Source of the DNA: an uncultured Caldilineales bacterium
Lineage (GTDB): Bacteria; Chloroflexota; Anaerolineae; JAAEKA01
DNA: 53,661 nt
Direction: 5' to 3'
Assembly: GCA_937907455.1 (NCBI GenBank)
Contig: CALESQ010000014.1
Span: forward strand, 1 to 53,661
In this document: piece after piece, positions 42,301 through 51,923 of the stretch
Layout: each line of letters opens with the position of its first letter
Numbering within the stretch: the first letter of the stretch is position 1
Made by a program: the position numbers and the translations under genes
The notes under the pieces: generated by a model
Databases searched by the model: none
Told to the model about the DNA's origin: nothing
The model's input: only the letters and a program-made list of their open reading frames with translations

Positions 42301-45300
42301 CTTGCTGGGCGGTTTGGACGGCTCATGGAACGCAGGCGGCAATCACGCCTTCAGTTTCGCGTCGCTAAGTGCCAGCAATGGCACGGTGTCAGAGCCAGGC
42401 GGCCCGGCGCTGGGCAGCGGAGCGATCAGCGCGACCGCGGTTATATCAAATGCCGCAGCACTCAGCACGTCCATTGCACCGCTGGCTGTGCAAACCAACG
42501 GCGACGGCGGCATCGGCCTATACGCGGCCGCGGCCAGCGGCCTGGCGGCAGGTGCGCAGTGGACAGACTACAGCGCGCAGCTCAGTTCGGCACAGCCGTT
42601 CACGCTGCGGCTGTGGGATGCCCTGGTGCTGGCAGGCAGCGACACCTTCAGCGGCACGCTCGACCTGGCACTGACCGTTCCGGCGCAGGTGGAGGGTACG
42701 GGCCGCGGCGTGGCTCCGGCCTTCCCGGCCAGCGCAGCCTTCACCCTGACCGACGGCGGTGTGATGGTTGGCCCGGCCACGGGCAGCCTGACCGTCGGCG
42801 GCAGCGCGGCCAGCGCGCCCAACGGCTTTGCCCTGGGCGCTTTCACGGGCACTGCCAGCGCCACCGATGCCGGCAGCAGCGACACGCTGGCGCTGAACGG
42901 CTCCGGCACATTCTTTGCGCTCAGCCTCAGCCCGGCCAGCGCCACCATCGCCCCGGTCGCCTCCACCAGCTTTGCCAGCACGATTTCAGCCAACGCCAGC
43001 GACACCTACACCATGACCGTGTTTGCGCCTGCTGGCTGGAGCGCGGCGGTGAACAGCGCGGGGCAGGTCACTGCCACCCCGCCGCCCGGCGCAACCCCCG
43101 GCACCTATCAACTGCTGGTCACGGCACAGTCACACGCGCACCCTGACCTCTTCGCCTCGGCCATCCATGCGGTGACAACCACCGCGTATCAAAATGTCAC
43201 CGTGGATGTGGCGTCAGACCCGCGCTGGACTGTGCCCTGGGGCATTGCCCTGCACGACGACGGCCTGGGCGGCACGAACACGGGTCAGGTGCAGTTGCCC
43301 AACGCCGCCTTTACCATTGATGTGGTCAACCCCTCGACGACAAGCCACGAATTCACCGTGGCCGTCACTGGCCTGCCCGCAGGCTGGGCTATTCTGGATG
43401 GGCAGGCAGGAGCCAGCAGCGCCACGATCACGCTGCCCGCGGGCGGCTCCAGCCAGATGGGGCTGGCGGTACGGCCCACCGGCAACCTGTTGCCCATCGG
43501 CTCAACCTATCCCTTTGTGGTGACGGTGACGGACAACGACGGCGCGGGCCTGAGCGCCAGCGACAACGATCTGTTCACCATGCCCTCCATCCCCTTCAAC
43601 TACCTCACCGCTCAGCCCGCCGCGCTCTACGGCGCAGCAAACAGCAGTCTGACGTTCGACGTGCTGCTGCACAACGTGGGCAACGCCGCGGCCAGTTTTG
43701 CCCTCACCGCGCAGATGCCCGCGGGCGACTGGAGCCTGAGCGGGCTGAGTTCACCGGTGGCGCTGGCCGCTGGCGAGACCGACCGCCAGACGGTGACGCT
43801 GACGGTCGGTGCGGGCAATCTGGGCGACACCTTCCCGGTGCGTCTTGCCAGCCCCGCCACCGGTACGATCTACACGCAGCGCCTGCTGGTTCCTGTACGC
43901 ATCGTGGGGCCAGGGGTGGATGCCGCTTTCGACGGCGCGGACGCGGCGCAGGTGTGTGACGCGGGCGGAGCCACCGCAGCGGCCATGCAAACGCTGGCGC
44001 TGGCGCTGGCTAACCTGGAAGGCTCGTGCGTGGATGGCACATGCGACCTGCGCCTGCGCGATGCGGCGGTGGAAGCAGCACAAAGCATAGCCGACTATGC
44101 GGGCCTCCATTATCCGCTGGCAGACCTGACAGATCTCAACACAGCCGCGGCCGCGCTGGCCGGTCACAGCACCGCCGTAGACATCACCGCTGACATCGCC
44201 GCGCTGGGTGATGCGCTGGCGCAGCTTGGCCTGGCGGTATGCGAGCTGAGCCAACACCTGCCCACGCTGCGCTGGCGGCCTAATTTCAACGCGGGCCTGC
44301 CCGGCCAGCCGGTGGCCTACACGCTGGAACTGCACAACACAGGCACGGCTGACACCACCTATCAGATCACCGCCACACTGCCCGGCGGCGTCAGCACGCT
44401 GTCGCCCACGGTGGCAGCAGGCGACACCTACACCGCCACCCTCAACGCCAGTGCGGCCACAGTCGGCCAATACCCGCTGCTGGCCGCGGCTACGGCCACA
44501 GGCGCGGGGGTGACCCTGCCCGACATCAGCGCCGCGGCCACCGGCTGGCTGAACGTGGTGGATCGCTTCCTGCAGCTCACTGCGGTGACGCCCGATCCTG
44601 CCTTCGTGGAAACCGGCGTCAGCTCCACCACGGTCAGCATTGATGTGACGAACGTTGCGAATGTGCCGCAGGAGAGCACCGCGCGCCTGCGCATCACCGA
44701 TGACAACGCCAGCCTGAGCTACAGCGCAGATCTGCCGCTGACGATTGCAGCCGGCGCGCCACACACCTATAACCTGACAACGGTGGACACCTCCGGCTGG
44801 AACAGCGGCCTGTACACGGTGACGGTGGACCTGGTAGATGCGGACGATGTGCTAATCGCAGACGGCAGCGGCTACGCCTATCTGGGCGTGGGCGAGGCTT
44901 TAGCGGTTGCGCACAGCGTGACGCCCCTTGTCGCACCGCCGGGCAACGTCACCGTGACCACAGTGATCAGCAGCGAGGTGCTGCTCGATACGATCCTGTC
45001 GCGCGGGGCAGCGGATGCACCGCCACTGTGGGAGCCGCGCGGCCTCGATGCGGGCAAAGCATGGACGATGACGAAACAGCCAGGCGCGGAGACTATCTCC
45101 GCGGCGGATCAATCGGGAGTGAGCGTGATCTTCACGCCAACCCTCCCCGCGCGCAGCGCGCACGAAGAAGCGGCCGCGCAGGAATCGGCAACGCCTGACA
45201 CCCCGCTGGAGCAGGCGCAAGAGGAGCCAGCAGCCCCGGTTGTGCCTGACAACAGTCGTTCGGCGCTGGCCGCGATGACGCGCACCGAGCAAACAGCCTT

Positions 45301-48300
45301 CACCTACAGCGGAAGCTGGCAAACGATCCCCAATGGCTTCAGCAGCGGCAACAGTCACCATCGTTCCCGCACCGCGGGGCATACCGTCAGCTATACCTTC
45401 ACCGGTGACTGGATGACACTCGGCTTGTTCGGCTGGAGTTCGGGCGGCCAGGCCGAGCTGTTCATTGACAGCGTGAGCCAGGGCGTGGTGGACACCTATC
45501 GCCGCGAAGACACTGCCTTCAGCCTGTTCTTTGATGGGCTGGGCGCGGGCAGCCATACCGTATCGCTCACGGTGCTGGGCACGCACACCAGCAAGAGCGC
45601 CGACAACTGGGTGGGCGTGGACTTCGTGGACGTGTGGGACGACACAGCCCTGCCCGATGGCACATTCGAGCAGACCGATGCCCGCGTGCTGCTGGGCGGC
45701 GGCTGGAACAACGTCAACGATGTCAACGCCAGCGGCGGTTCCTACTATCGCAGCTTGGCCAGCAACGCCTGGTTCCCCTTCAGCGGCGATTCCTTCACCT
45801 ATCACGCAATGACACGCTCGGCTGCACGCAGCGCGCGGTTGTACGTAGACGGGCAATACCTGACGGAAGTGGACCTGTTCGACTGGACCAACACCCCGCG
45901 CAGCGTCTCGTTCCAGGGCTTCGGGCCGGGTCTGCATATCGTGCAAGTCAGCTCACACAACGGCGATGCCACCGTGGACGCGTTCAGCCAGCCCGGCAGC
46001 GCGCCGTGGACAGATCCCGCTCCGCCCGCGGCCAGCTTCCAGCGCTACGAGGAGGATAATCCGCTCTGGCTGTACAACAGCGTGCCGTTCACCGTCACCG
46101 CACGCACCTGGACACGCGTCAACAACACAGCCAGCGCGGAACAAGGCAGCCGCGAACAACACATCTGGTCCAGCACCGCCGCGGACAGCGCCGCCATCAC
46201 CGTGGATGGCTCTTGGGCCGCGCTGGGCTTCCTGGGCGAGAGTGACGCGGGCAGCGTGGAAATCTTCCTGGACGGCGTCAGCCAGGGCATACTCGACACC
46301 TATCGCCGCGAGGTGGAACCGGTGAGCTTCACGCTCGGCAACTTCGCCGCGGGCAGCCATACCATCCTGCTGGTGGCGCAGGGCAATGGCCGCGTGAAAC
46401 TCGACTTCGTAGACGTTTGGGATGGCGTGTCTCTGCCGGACGGCGACTTCAACCATGCCACGCTGGATCGGCTCTATCTGAGCGACTGGAGTTTGCAAAC
46501 GGCGATTGCACCGCCGGGGCAATATCTGCGCAGCAACACCGGCAACGCCTGGTTCCCCTTTACCGGCGACAGCTTCAGCTATCAGGCATGGAGCGACAGC
46601 ACGGTGCGCAAGGTGCGCCTGTACGTAGACGACGTGTATCAGGCGACATTGGACCTGGAGGCATCCGGTGTGGTGACACCCACCTGGTCCTTCGACGGCT
46701 TCGGGCCGGGCATCCATGTGGCAACGCTGCACGGCTGGCAGACCAATGACACCATCCACCGTTTCAGCCAGCCGGGCACAGCCCCCTTCTACACACCCCC
46801 AGCCACGACTGCCTTCCAGCGGTATGAGGAAGATTGGCCCGCGTTGCTGTACAACAACGTACCCTTCACGCAAACCGCGACAACCTGGACCCGGCTCGCG
46901 GGCAGTCAGGAGGGCGGAGCCAGCGCGGGCCAGGTGATTTGGTCCAGCACGGCCAACGACACGGTGAGCTTCAGCTTCAGCGGCGTTGCCGTGGGGGTGG
47001 GCTTCCTGGCGAACCGCTTCGGCGGGCAGGCCGAAATCTTCGTTGACGGCGTCAGCCGCGATGTGCTGGACACCTATCACCCCGACATTGACTTCCCCAG
47101 CGTGTACTACGACGGCCTCGCAGCGGGCAGCCATACCCTCACCATCAAGGTGCTGGGCACGGCGCACGGCAACAGCAGCAGCGCACGCATCTACTTCGAC
47201 TACGTGGACGTTTGGAACGGCTCGGCGCTGCCGAACGGCCTGTTCGAGCAAAACGACAGCCGCGTGCTGCGCAGTGCCGACTGGAACCTGGCAACCGTGG
47301 ATGCCAGCGCCAGCGGTGGCTCCTACGAGCGCGAGGGGCTGGCGAACCAAGCTTCGATGTGGTTCCCCTTCAACGGCGATTCGGTGAGCTTCCACGGCAT
47401 GGCGCGCAGCGACGGCGATCAGTTCGCCATCGCGCGGGTGGACGGCGAGTTCGTAGGGTATATCAACCTGTACAGCGACTTGACCACGCCGCGCACCTTC
47501 TCCTTCAACGGCTTCGGCGCGGGGCTGCACGTGCTGCAAATCCAGCGCTACCGCAGCGAGCTGGCAATAGACGCGTTCAGCACGCCGGGCACAGCGCCCT
47601 TCTTCACCCCGCCCAGCTACAGCGGCATTGTGCGCTACGAGGAAGACAACCCGGCCTTGCGCTACAATGGCTGGCCCTTTATACAGCGACCGCAGTCGTG
47701 GTTCCTGACCAGTTCACTCATCAGCAGTGGATCGTACACCGCTGGCTCGACAACCACCAACGACGCGATCAGTCTGGACTTCAACGGCACCTGGGTGAGC
47801 ATCGGCTTCCGCACGCGCAGCAATGCCGGTCAGGCTGAAGTGCTGATTGACGGCGTCAGTCAGGGCGTGGTGGATTTGTACAGCGCAAACGAAACTGTCA
47901 AGGCGTTCCAGTATGGCGGGCTGGCTGCGGGCGCGCACACGGTGACAGTACGCGTCAACGGTACACCATCACCGCCCGGCACACAGCCCAACGTCTGGCT
48001 GGACTACATTGACGTATACGATGGCACCGCGATGCCGGACAGCTTCAGCAACGCCGACAAAGCTGAACACAATGGGCGCATCTTCTTTAGCACCTACCTG
48101 GATACGGTAGCCGCGGCCAACGGCTTCGATGGTGACTACAGCGGCGTCAACAACACGACCGGTGCCAACATCTGGTACAACTTCGTGGGCGACACGCTGG
48201 GTTTCTACGCCTTCAGCCGCAACAACAGCCCGCAGATCGAGGTGTACATTGACGATGTGTTGATAGAAACGGTCACGGTAGACTACGACTTCACCGATTC

Positions 48301-51300
48301 GCCGATAGCCTTCTACTACACCGGGCTGGGCACTGGGCCGCATAGTGTGCGCGTCAGCAATGTCAGCAACATGCGTGTGGATGGCTTTGTGGCTAATCCC
48401 ACCACGCTCACACCGGTGATGCCGCTGGTGGAGTGGTACGACGACACCCCCGCGGGCAACGGCGCGCCCTTCTTCGGCAGCATCGGCATGGTCAGCGGCA
48501 TGGCCGCAGGCGACATCAACAACGATGGCGTGGTGGAGCTGGTCTTCGGCTCTGACACCACGGCGATTTGGGGCAAGCTGTTCGTCTACCGCGCCGATGG
48601 CGGCGACAGCGGCGACGGCGACCCGATCCTGTGGACGGTAGACATCGGCGGCGCGCCGGTAAACCGTGCCCTGATCGGCTCGATTGCTCTGGCCGAGCTG
48701 GATGGTGCGCCCGGCAGCGAAATCGTGGTACACACCAGCAAAGACCTGCGCGTTTATCACGCCGACGGCACGCTATACTGGAGCAACACCGCGCTCAAGG
48801 GCTTCGATATCATGAGCGCGCCGGCCATTGGCAACGTGGACGGCGACCCGGAAGCGGAGATCGTCACCAACGCCGACAAGACTGTGGCGGTGCTGGACGG
48901 CGACGGCACAGTGCTGTGGAGTACCGCTTTCACCGACTACGCCATCGCGCCGCTGCTGGCCGACATCACCGGCGACGGGCGGCTCGACATCATCGCCGCG
49001 GACTATGGCGACGGCGCAGCAGGCCGCCCCACAGAAGTGCGCCTGTACGACTTCAACCTGGGCGCGCCGGTGCTGGAATGGACGCGCACGATCACCCCGG
49101 CCATTCGCACCAACGGGCTGAACGGTCTGCTTGGCTCGCACGCAGTGGGCGATATTGACGGCCAGCAGCCGGGCGGCGACCCGGGGCCGGAGATCGTGAT
49201 CAGCCATAACGGCAACGTGACTGTGCTGGACGCGGATGGCTCGACCGTGTGGAACACCGTGTTGGAGCCGGGTAATCCGGGCGGCGTCAGCATTGCCGAT
49301 ATTGACGGCGACGGCGAGGTGGAGATCGTCACCGGCATGAAGCACGAATTTGCACCGGGCCAAACCGGCAAGCTCTACGCGCTCAACGCCGATGGCTCTC
49401 TGCTGTGGGATGTAATCGCTGAGGACGGCACTTCGGCCAATTCGGCGTCGGTGCTGGACCTGAACGGCGACGGCATCTACGAGGTCGCCTGGACAGGCCG
49501 CGAGCAGGGCTTCACCATCTACAACGGCGCAGATGGCAGTGTGCTGTTCTACGAACCGCTGGTATACAGCATCACCGGCTCCGATCATCCGATCATCCTC
49601 GATGTGGACAACGACGGCCAGGCCGAGATCGTGGCGGCCAGCCTGCGCGGCCCGCGTGTCTTCGGCATGGGCGCGGCCTGGGCCTCCTCTCGCGCCTTGT
49701 GGAACCAGCAAACCTATCACATCACCAACGTCAACGATGACCTGAGCGTGCCCGCGACCGAGGCCAACAGTTGGAACGTACACAACACCTACCGCACGCA
49801 AACCAACGAGCCACAGCCGTTGCCGGTGTTCAGCGTGGAGCTGACCCACACCATCGGGCTGGAGGCGATCACGGTGCTGACCGATACCTTCAATGCCCCG
49901 CCCAGCCTGCTGGCTGATCCGATCTACCGCTGGCAATACAGCCAGGACGCCACGCAGCCGGTGATCACCCGCACCTTCGCCAGCCTGGTGGCCGCGCTGC
50001 AACCGGGCGAGGCGCGGCAGGTGGCGCAGAGCAGCGAAATGCTTTATCACCTGAACAGCGGCATCAACCGACTGACCCTGCCGCCGCTCTACGTCAGCGC
50101 CCCCCACATCATCGCGCTCGATCCGGCGGAGCAAAGCGCGGGCAACGGGGCCACGGCGACCTATGCGGTACAACTCAGCAACCCGGGCGCGGCCAGCCGC
50201 GTGTACACGCTGGAGGTGATCGGCTTGCCGGCGGGCTGGTGGAGCTTGCCCGCGTCGGTGGTCGTTCCGGGCCAGACCAGCATTTCCGCTTCGTTGCAGG
50301 TTACGCTGCCTGGCGATGCCGCGGCCGCTACCTGGGACTTCATGGTCCAGGTCAGTACCGATCTGGGCGGGGAAGACCAGGCCACGGGCCGCCTGCTGGC
50401 GCTGGGGCCGCGCGTCGAAATGGCGATTACGCCCCCGCAGCAGGGCGGACTGGTCGGCCAGCCGCTCACCTACACGCTGACCATCACCAACCTGGAGGCG
50501 ACGGCGCGCACCTACACGTTGAGCAGCGACGGGCTGGCTGCAGCCAGTCTGCCCGCCTCGCTGCCAGTGGCGGCTCACAGCAGCGCCCAAACCACCTTCA
50601 CCGCAACGCCGGTGATGCCGGGGCCAAACCCGTTCACCGTGCTGGCAGCGGCAAGCGGCGGCGGCGCAACCGCACAAAGCGATGCCCTTGCCGTGGGCGT
50701 TGGCTGGATGAGCGCCGGAGTGACGCTCGCGCCGGAAACCGTTCCTGCTGGGCCGGGCAGCACCGCGGTGTTCACCGCTACAATCAGCAATCTGGGCGAC
50801 CTGGCCGACGTGTACACGCTGGACGTAGACGCACCGGCGGGCTGGAACGTGGCGCTGTCGGCGCATGGCGCACCGGTGAGTGAACTGGCGCTGCCCGCGC
50901 GGGCCTTCAACGCGGCACAACTGCGGTTGACGGTGACACCACCGGCGGGCACTGCGCCGGGCGCTTATCCCGTCACCGTGCGCGCGCTGTCGCAAGCTGA
51001 CCTGCCCGTGCCGCCGGAAGCTGAGGATAGCGCCACCGTGCAGGTGGGCACGCGCGGGGTTGAGATCGCCTTCCTGTCCGGGCCTGCCTCGCTGCTCCCC
51101 ACGCAGCAAGGCACGTGGCAGGTGCGCGTTACCAACCGCGGCAGTGTGGCCGACACCTACACCCTGAGCGTGTTCGGCGTGTTCACAGGCGCGGCCCAGA
51201 TCACGCCATCCACGGTGACGTTGGCCCCCGGAGCAGGCCAGACCGTGCAGCTCACCGCCGGGCCGCTGGACTTTGCCCTGCCGGGTACGCTGCTGCTGGG

Positions 51301-51853
51301 TGCGGCTGCGCGCTCGAATGCCAACAGTGCTATCGTCAGTGAGGACACCACCGGCGTAACCCTGAGCGACTACGAGGGGGTCGAGGTGGGCTGGCTGCCG
51401 GTGAGCCAGACGATCAGCCAGACGCTGGAAGCAACCTACATGCTGCTGATCACCAACACCGGCAATATCGAGACGGCCTACACCTTCGATGTGGCCGCAC
51501 CGAACCTGCAAGTGACCGCGCAGCAGCTTGACAGCTTCACGCTGCCGCCGCACATGACTGTGGCGAACCTGGTGACGGTGCGGGCCAGCCAGCCCGGCAC
51601 GTTCCCCTTCACCGGCACAGCCGACTCGACCAGCAGCGCGGCCGCGGACACTGCGGGCGCCACGCTGGTGGTGCAATGTCCGGGTGAGGCAGATGTGAAC
51701 AACGACGGCCAGGTGACGGTGCTGGACATCGTGGCAATCGCCCAACGCTGGAGCGCGTTCAACGCCAACAACTATTCGTTCCTGCACGATTTGAATTGTA
51801 ACGGCGTTATTGATATAATTGATATTCAACGCGGCGCCTCAGCGTTTGAATAG
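39362..51853 (+). CDS. Giant secreted modular protein with transglutaminase-like, FG-GAP, Ig-like and dockerin-like parts
   Basis: The protein has 4163 residues with GAGGAG before the ATG. Order of parts: Sec signal (about 1-34); a DUF11-like domain (70-185); a transglutaminase-like domain (248-370) with NSTDQASLLIALLRASGIPA and DHWWVEAYLPGQGWTQFDPSF but no Cys at the usual catalytic place. A helical region with a small Gly/Cys patch (CCGG) lies near 880-884, followed by NPCBM/Ig-like repeats (about 1280-1850). Four copies of a 260-residue module come next (about 1978-3018), then FG-GAP/VCBS propeller repeats with DxNxDGxxE motifs (3040-3440), more Ig-like repeats (3580-4100) and a dockerin-like pair at the end (DVNNDGQVTVLDIVAIAQRW, LNCNGVIDIIDIQRGA). 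No sortase motif or membrane anchor is seen. It is probably a surface or matrix protein; its function is unknown. Confidence 0.9.
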   Translation: MLAAHRRFWLHRLFSFCAILVLTIPLALPTAASTTFSKTTAATSPVLASAPQTAPAVNPLQPDALAAPLTLARSQSTYDAATASGTLTVTLTVRNTLPPLDAPALTPGATVTDTVATLTAFDYSRDPNRIRQVVVSDTLLAGVTFLSADPQPSRNGNNLVWNLGDIGPYDQATITLRLAVPASASNFTNLDSGAQAFGAHQGRLAQAAATPARLAPNGFAAFLACTIDANCADPYVIEQAGTLGNDSAAAFAFVRDQIGFEAYGGSLRGARGALWSAAGNSTDQASLLIALLRASGIPARYLHGTLSTANAQTLITSMFPPPGGTGGLAPADQPLADPATSSALLNPTRDHWWVEAYLPGQGWTQFDPSFATAAAGQNFTAPIGGGIPELPDSLRHKVTLALKVEQYNPFSATPGSMGLSAIQPLNQTFATVELVGEPVTLGHLVSTHTSGGLVFTNYEHTYVPYLVVGLEETLYQGTPYLELLTNFPFASNPIMAQWLLFTVTAPDGSTFTSERELFDYVGYDARQGLGALTTTIDRSGEPVLRETTQYTTLFAPSGVSLDAVSRTYPAMVAAVQEGQAALAATDAVMAAGTPGPEDWDTLSAARVTFGRVARLAQRMSLLRYTVISDFTTQAYGAAFQVKAYPNSPRIYTIAWEENVDTGAGTLSMDLRRDELNLVPYPGQTLDGLRTFNIARSVYAMSLESQILDEIGIEPVTSVAAILQAANDQGVELGIYTVTQLDQLDALPISSVAKARITTALTANPRLAATVPTAMVQLNGEPVIGWLLMDIVTGQIIDVQENGQHMVAVEYATLLNSSIQEIGFAMAGFAHGFAAYTFAWLGGFFGAIAADPGNVAAAKAAAASTADQITSDIQSAVEEHCCGGNDDWRDAYLGGVTLINISINFGDIYTYEVVDIKIGGFSNGVAAAASIISASDPPLPALRFSRYAPHFGEEVARAVRSAPATLAGSSINATLSTASASLLGGLDGSWNAGGNHAFSFASLSASNGTVSEPGGPALGSGAISATAVISNAAALSTSIAPLAVQTNGDGGIGLYAAAASGLAAGAQWTDYSAQLSSAQPFTLRLWDALVLAGSDTFSGTLDLALTVPAQVEGTGRGVAPAFPASAAFTLTDGGVMVGPATGSLTVGGSAASAPNGFALGAFTGTASATDAGSSDTLALNGSGTFFALSLSPASATIAPVASTSFASTISANASDTYTMTVFAPAGWSAAVNSAGQVTATPPPGATPGTYQLLVTAQSHAHPDLFASAIHAVTTTAYQNVTVDVASDPRWTVPWGIALHDDGLGGTNTGQVQLPNAAFTIDVVNPSTTSHEFTVAVTGLPAGWAILDGQAGASSATITLPAGGSSQMGLAVRPTGNLLPIGSTYPFVVTVTDNDGAGLSASDNDLFTMPSIPFNYLTAQPAALYGAANSSLTFDVLLHNVGNAAASFALTAQMPAGDWSLSGLSSPVALAAGETDRQTVTLTVGAGNLGDTFPVRLASPATGTIYTQRLLVPVRIVGPGVDAAFDGADAAQVCDAGGATAAAMQTLALALANLEGSCVDGTCDLRLRDAAVEAAQSIADYAGLHYPLADLTDLNTAAAALAGHSTAVDITADIAALGDALAQLGLAVCELSQHLPTLRWRPNFNAGLPGQPVAYTLELHNTGTADTTYQITATLPGGVSTLSPTVAAGDTYTATLNASAATVGQYPLLAAATATGAGVTLPDISAAATGWLNVVDRFLQLTAVTPDPAFVETGVSSTTVSIDVTNVANVPQESTARLRITDDNASLSYSADLPLTIAAGAPHTYNLTTVDTSGWNSGLYTVTVDLVDADDVLIADGSGYAYLGVGEALAVAHSVTPLVAPPGNVTVTTVISSEVLLDTILSRGAADAPPLWEPRGLDAGKAWTMTKQPGAETISAADQSGVSVIFTPTLPARSAHEEAAAQESATPDTPLEQAQEEPAAPVVPDNSRSALAAMTRTEQTAFTYSGSWQTIPNGFSSGNSHHRSRTAGHTVSYTFTGDWMTLGLFGWSSGGQAELFIDSVSQGVVDTYRREDTAFSLFFDGLGAGSHTVSLTVLGTHTSKSADNWVGVDFVDVWDDTALPDGTFEQTDARVLLGGGWNNVNDVNASGGSYYRSLASNAWFPFSGDSFTYHAMTRSAARSARLYVDGQYLTEVDLFDWTNTPRSVSFQGFGPGLHIVQVSSHNGDATVDAFSQPGSAPWTDPAPPAASFQRYEEDNPLWLYNSVPFTVTARTWTRVNNTASAEQGSREQHIWSSTAADSAAITVDGSWAALGFLGESDAGSVEIFLDGVSQGILDTYRREVEPVSFTLGNFAAGSHTILLVAQGNGRVKLDFVDVWDGVSLPDGDFNHATLDRLYLSDWSLQTAIAPPGQYLRSNTGNAWFPFTGDSFSYQAWSDSTVRKVRLYVDDVYQATLDLEASGVVTPTWSFDGFGPGIHVATLHGWQTNDTIHRFSQPGTAPFYTPPATTAFQRYEEDWPALLYNNVPFTQTATTWTRLAGSQEGGASAGQVIWSSTANDTVSFSFSGVAVGVGFLANRFGGQAEIFVDGVSRDVLDTYHPDIDFPSVYYDGLAAGSHTLTIKVLGTAHGNSSSARIYFDYVDVWNGSALPNGLFEQNDSRVLRSADWNLATVDASASGGSYEREGLANQASMWFPFNGDSVSFHGMARSDGDQFAIARVDGEFVGYINLYSDLTTPRTFSFNGFGAGLHVLQIQRYRSELAIDAFSTPGTAPFFTPPSYSGIVRYEEDNPALRYNGWPFIQRPQSWFLTSSLISSGSYTAGSTTTNDAISLDFNGTWVSIGFRTRSNAGQAEVLIDGVSQGVVDLYSANETVKAFQYGGLAAGAHTVTVRVNGTPSPPGTQPNVWLDYIDVYDGTAMPDSFSNADKAEHNGRIFFSTYLDTVAAANGFDGDYSGVNNTTGANIWYNFVGDTLGFYAFSRNNSPQIEVYIDDVLIETVTVDYDFTDSPIAFYYTGLGTGPHSVRVSNVSNMRVDGFVANPTTLTPVMPLVEWYDDTPAGNGAPFFGSIGMVSGMAAGDINNDGVVELVFGSDTTAIWGKLFVYRADGGDSGDGDPILWTVDIGGAPVNRALIGSIALAELDGAPGSEIVVHTSKDLRVYHADGTLYWSNTALKGFDIMSAPAIGNVDGDPEAEIVTNADKTVAVLDGDGTVLWSTAFTDYAIAPLLADITGDGRLDIIAADYGDGAAGRPTEVRLYDFNLGAPVLEWTRTITPAIRTNGLNGLLGSHAVGDIDGQQPGGDPGPEIVISHNGNVTVLDADGSTVWNTVLEPGNPGGVSIADIDGDGEVEIVTGMKHEFAPGQTGKLYALNADGSLLWDVIAEDGTSANSASVLDLNGDGIYEVAWTGREQGFTIYNGADGSVLFYEPLVYSITGSDHPIILDVDNDGQAEIVAASLRGPRVFGMGAAWASSRALWNQQTYHITNVNDDLSVPATEANSWNVHNTYRTQTNEPQPLPVFSVELTHTIGLEAITVLTDTFNAPPSLLADPIYRWQYSQDATQPVITRTFASLVAALQPGEARQVAQSSEMLYHLNSGINRLTLPPLYVSAPHIIALDPAEQSAGNGATATYAVQLSNPGAASRVYTLEVIGLPAGWWSLPASVVVPGQTSISASLQVTLPGDAAAATWDFMVQVSTDLGGEDQATGRLLALGPRVEMAITPPQQGGLVGQPLTYTLTITNLEATARTYTLSSDGLAAASLPASLPVAAHSSAQTTFTATPVMPGPNPFTVLAAASGGGATAQSDALAVGVGWMSAGVTLAPETVPAGPGSTAVFTATISNLGDLADVYTLDVDAPAGWNVALSAHGAPVSELALPARAFNAAQLRLTVTPPAGTAPGAYPVTVRALSQADLPVPPEAEDSATVQVGTRGVEIAFLSGPASLLPTQQGTWQVRVTNRGSVADTYTLSVFGVFTGAAQITPSTVTLAPGAGQTVQLTAGPLDFALPGTLLLGAAARSNANSAIVSEDTTGVTLSDYEGVEVGWLPVSQTISQTLEATYMLLITNTGNIETAYTFDVAAPNLQVTAQQLDSFTLPPHMTVANLVTVRASQPGTFPFTGTADSTSSAAADTAGATLVVQCPGEADVNNDGQVTVLDIVAIAQRWSAFNANNYSFLHDLNCNGVIDIIDIQRGASAFE
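45295..48416 (+). repeat. Four tandem copies of a roughly 260-residue module in the giant protein
   Basis: Copies begin near 45295, 46082, 46858 and 47672 and diverge at the DNA level but share order: a TWTR-like strand, GQAEIFVDGVSQG, DTYRR, GLAAGSHT, DFVDVWDG and ALPDG in the first half; then GSYYRS, NAWFPFSGDSFTYHAM, RLYVDG, FNGFGPGLHV and FSQPGTAPF in the second half. Each closes with RYEEDNPALLYNN. The two halves resemble each other, so the module may itself be a duplicated jelly-roll or lectin-like domain. Confidence 0.8.
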
Positions 51854-51861
51854 TTGCGTCA

Positions 51862-51896
51862 CAAGCCGGTGGCCTTATGCACGGATCACCGGCTTG
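51862..51896 (+). terminator. Hairpin after the giant gene
   Basis: A perfect 10-bp stem (51862-51871 with 51887-51896) lies 9 nt after the stop, followed by CTTTATTTC. The T run is weak, so termination may be partial with read-through into the lipoprotein gene. Confidence 0.6.
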
Positions 51897-51923
51897 CTTT
51901 ATTTCAACTGCAAGGAGAAGAAG

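Noticed and set aside
48773..51829. A 1018-residue open frame antisense to the giant secreted protein
   Set aside because: It mirrors codon bias of the plus-strand gene, shows no domain I can recognise, is composed of low-complexity Arg/Gly/Val/His-rich sequence, and has no start signals.
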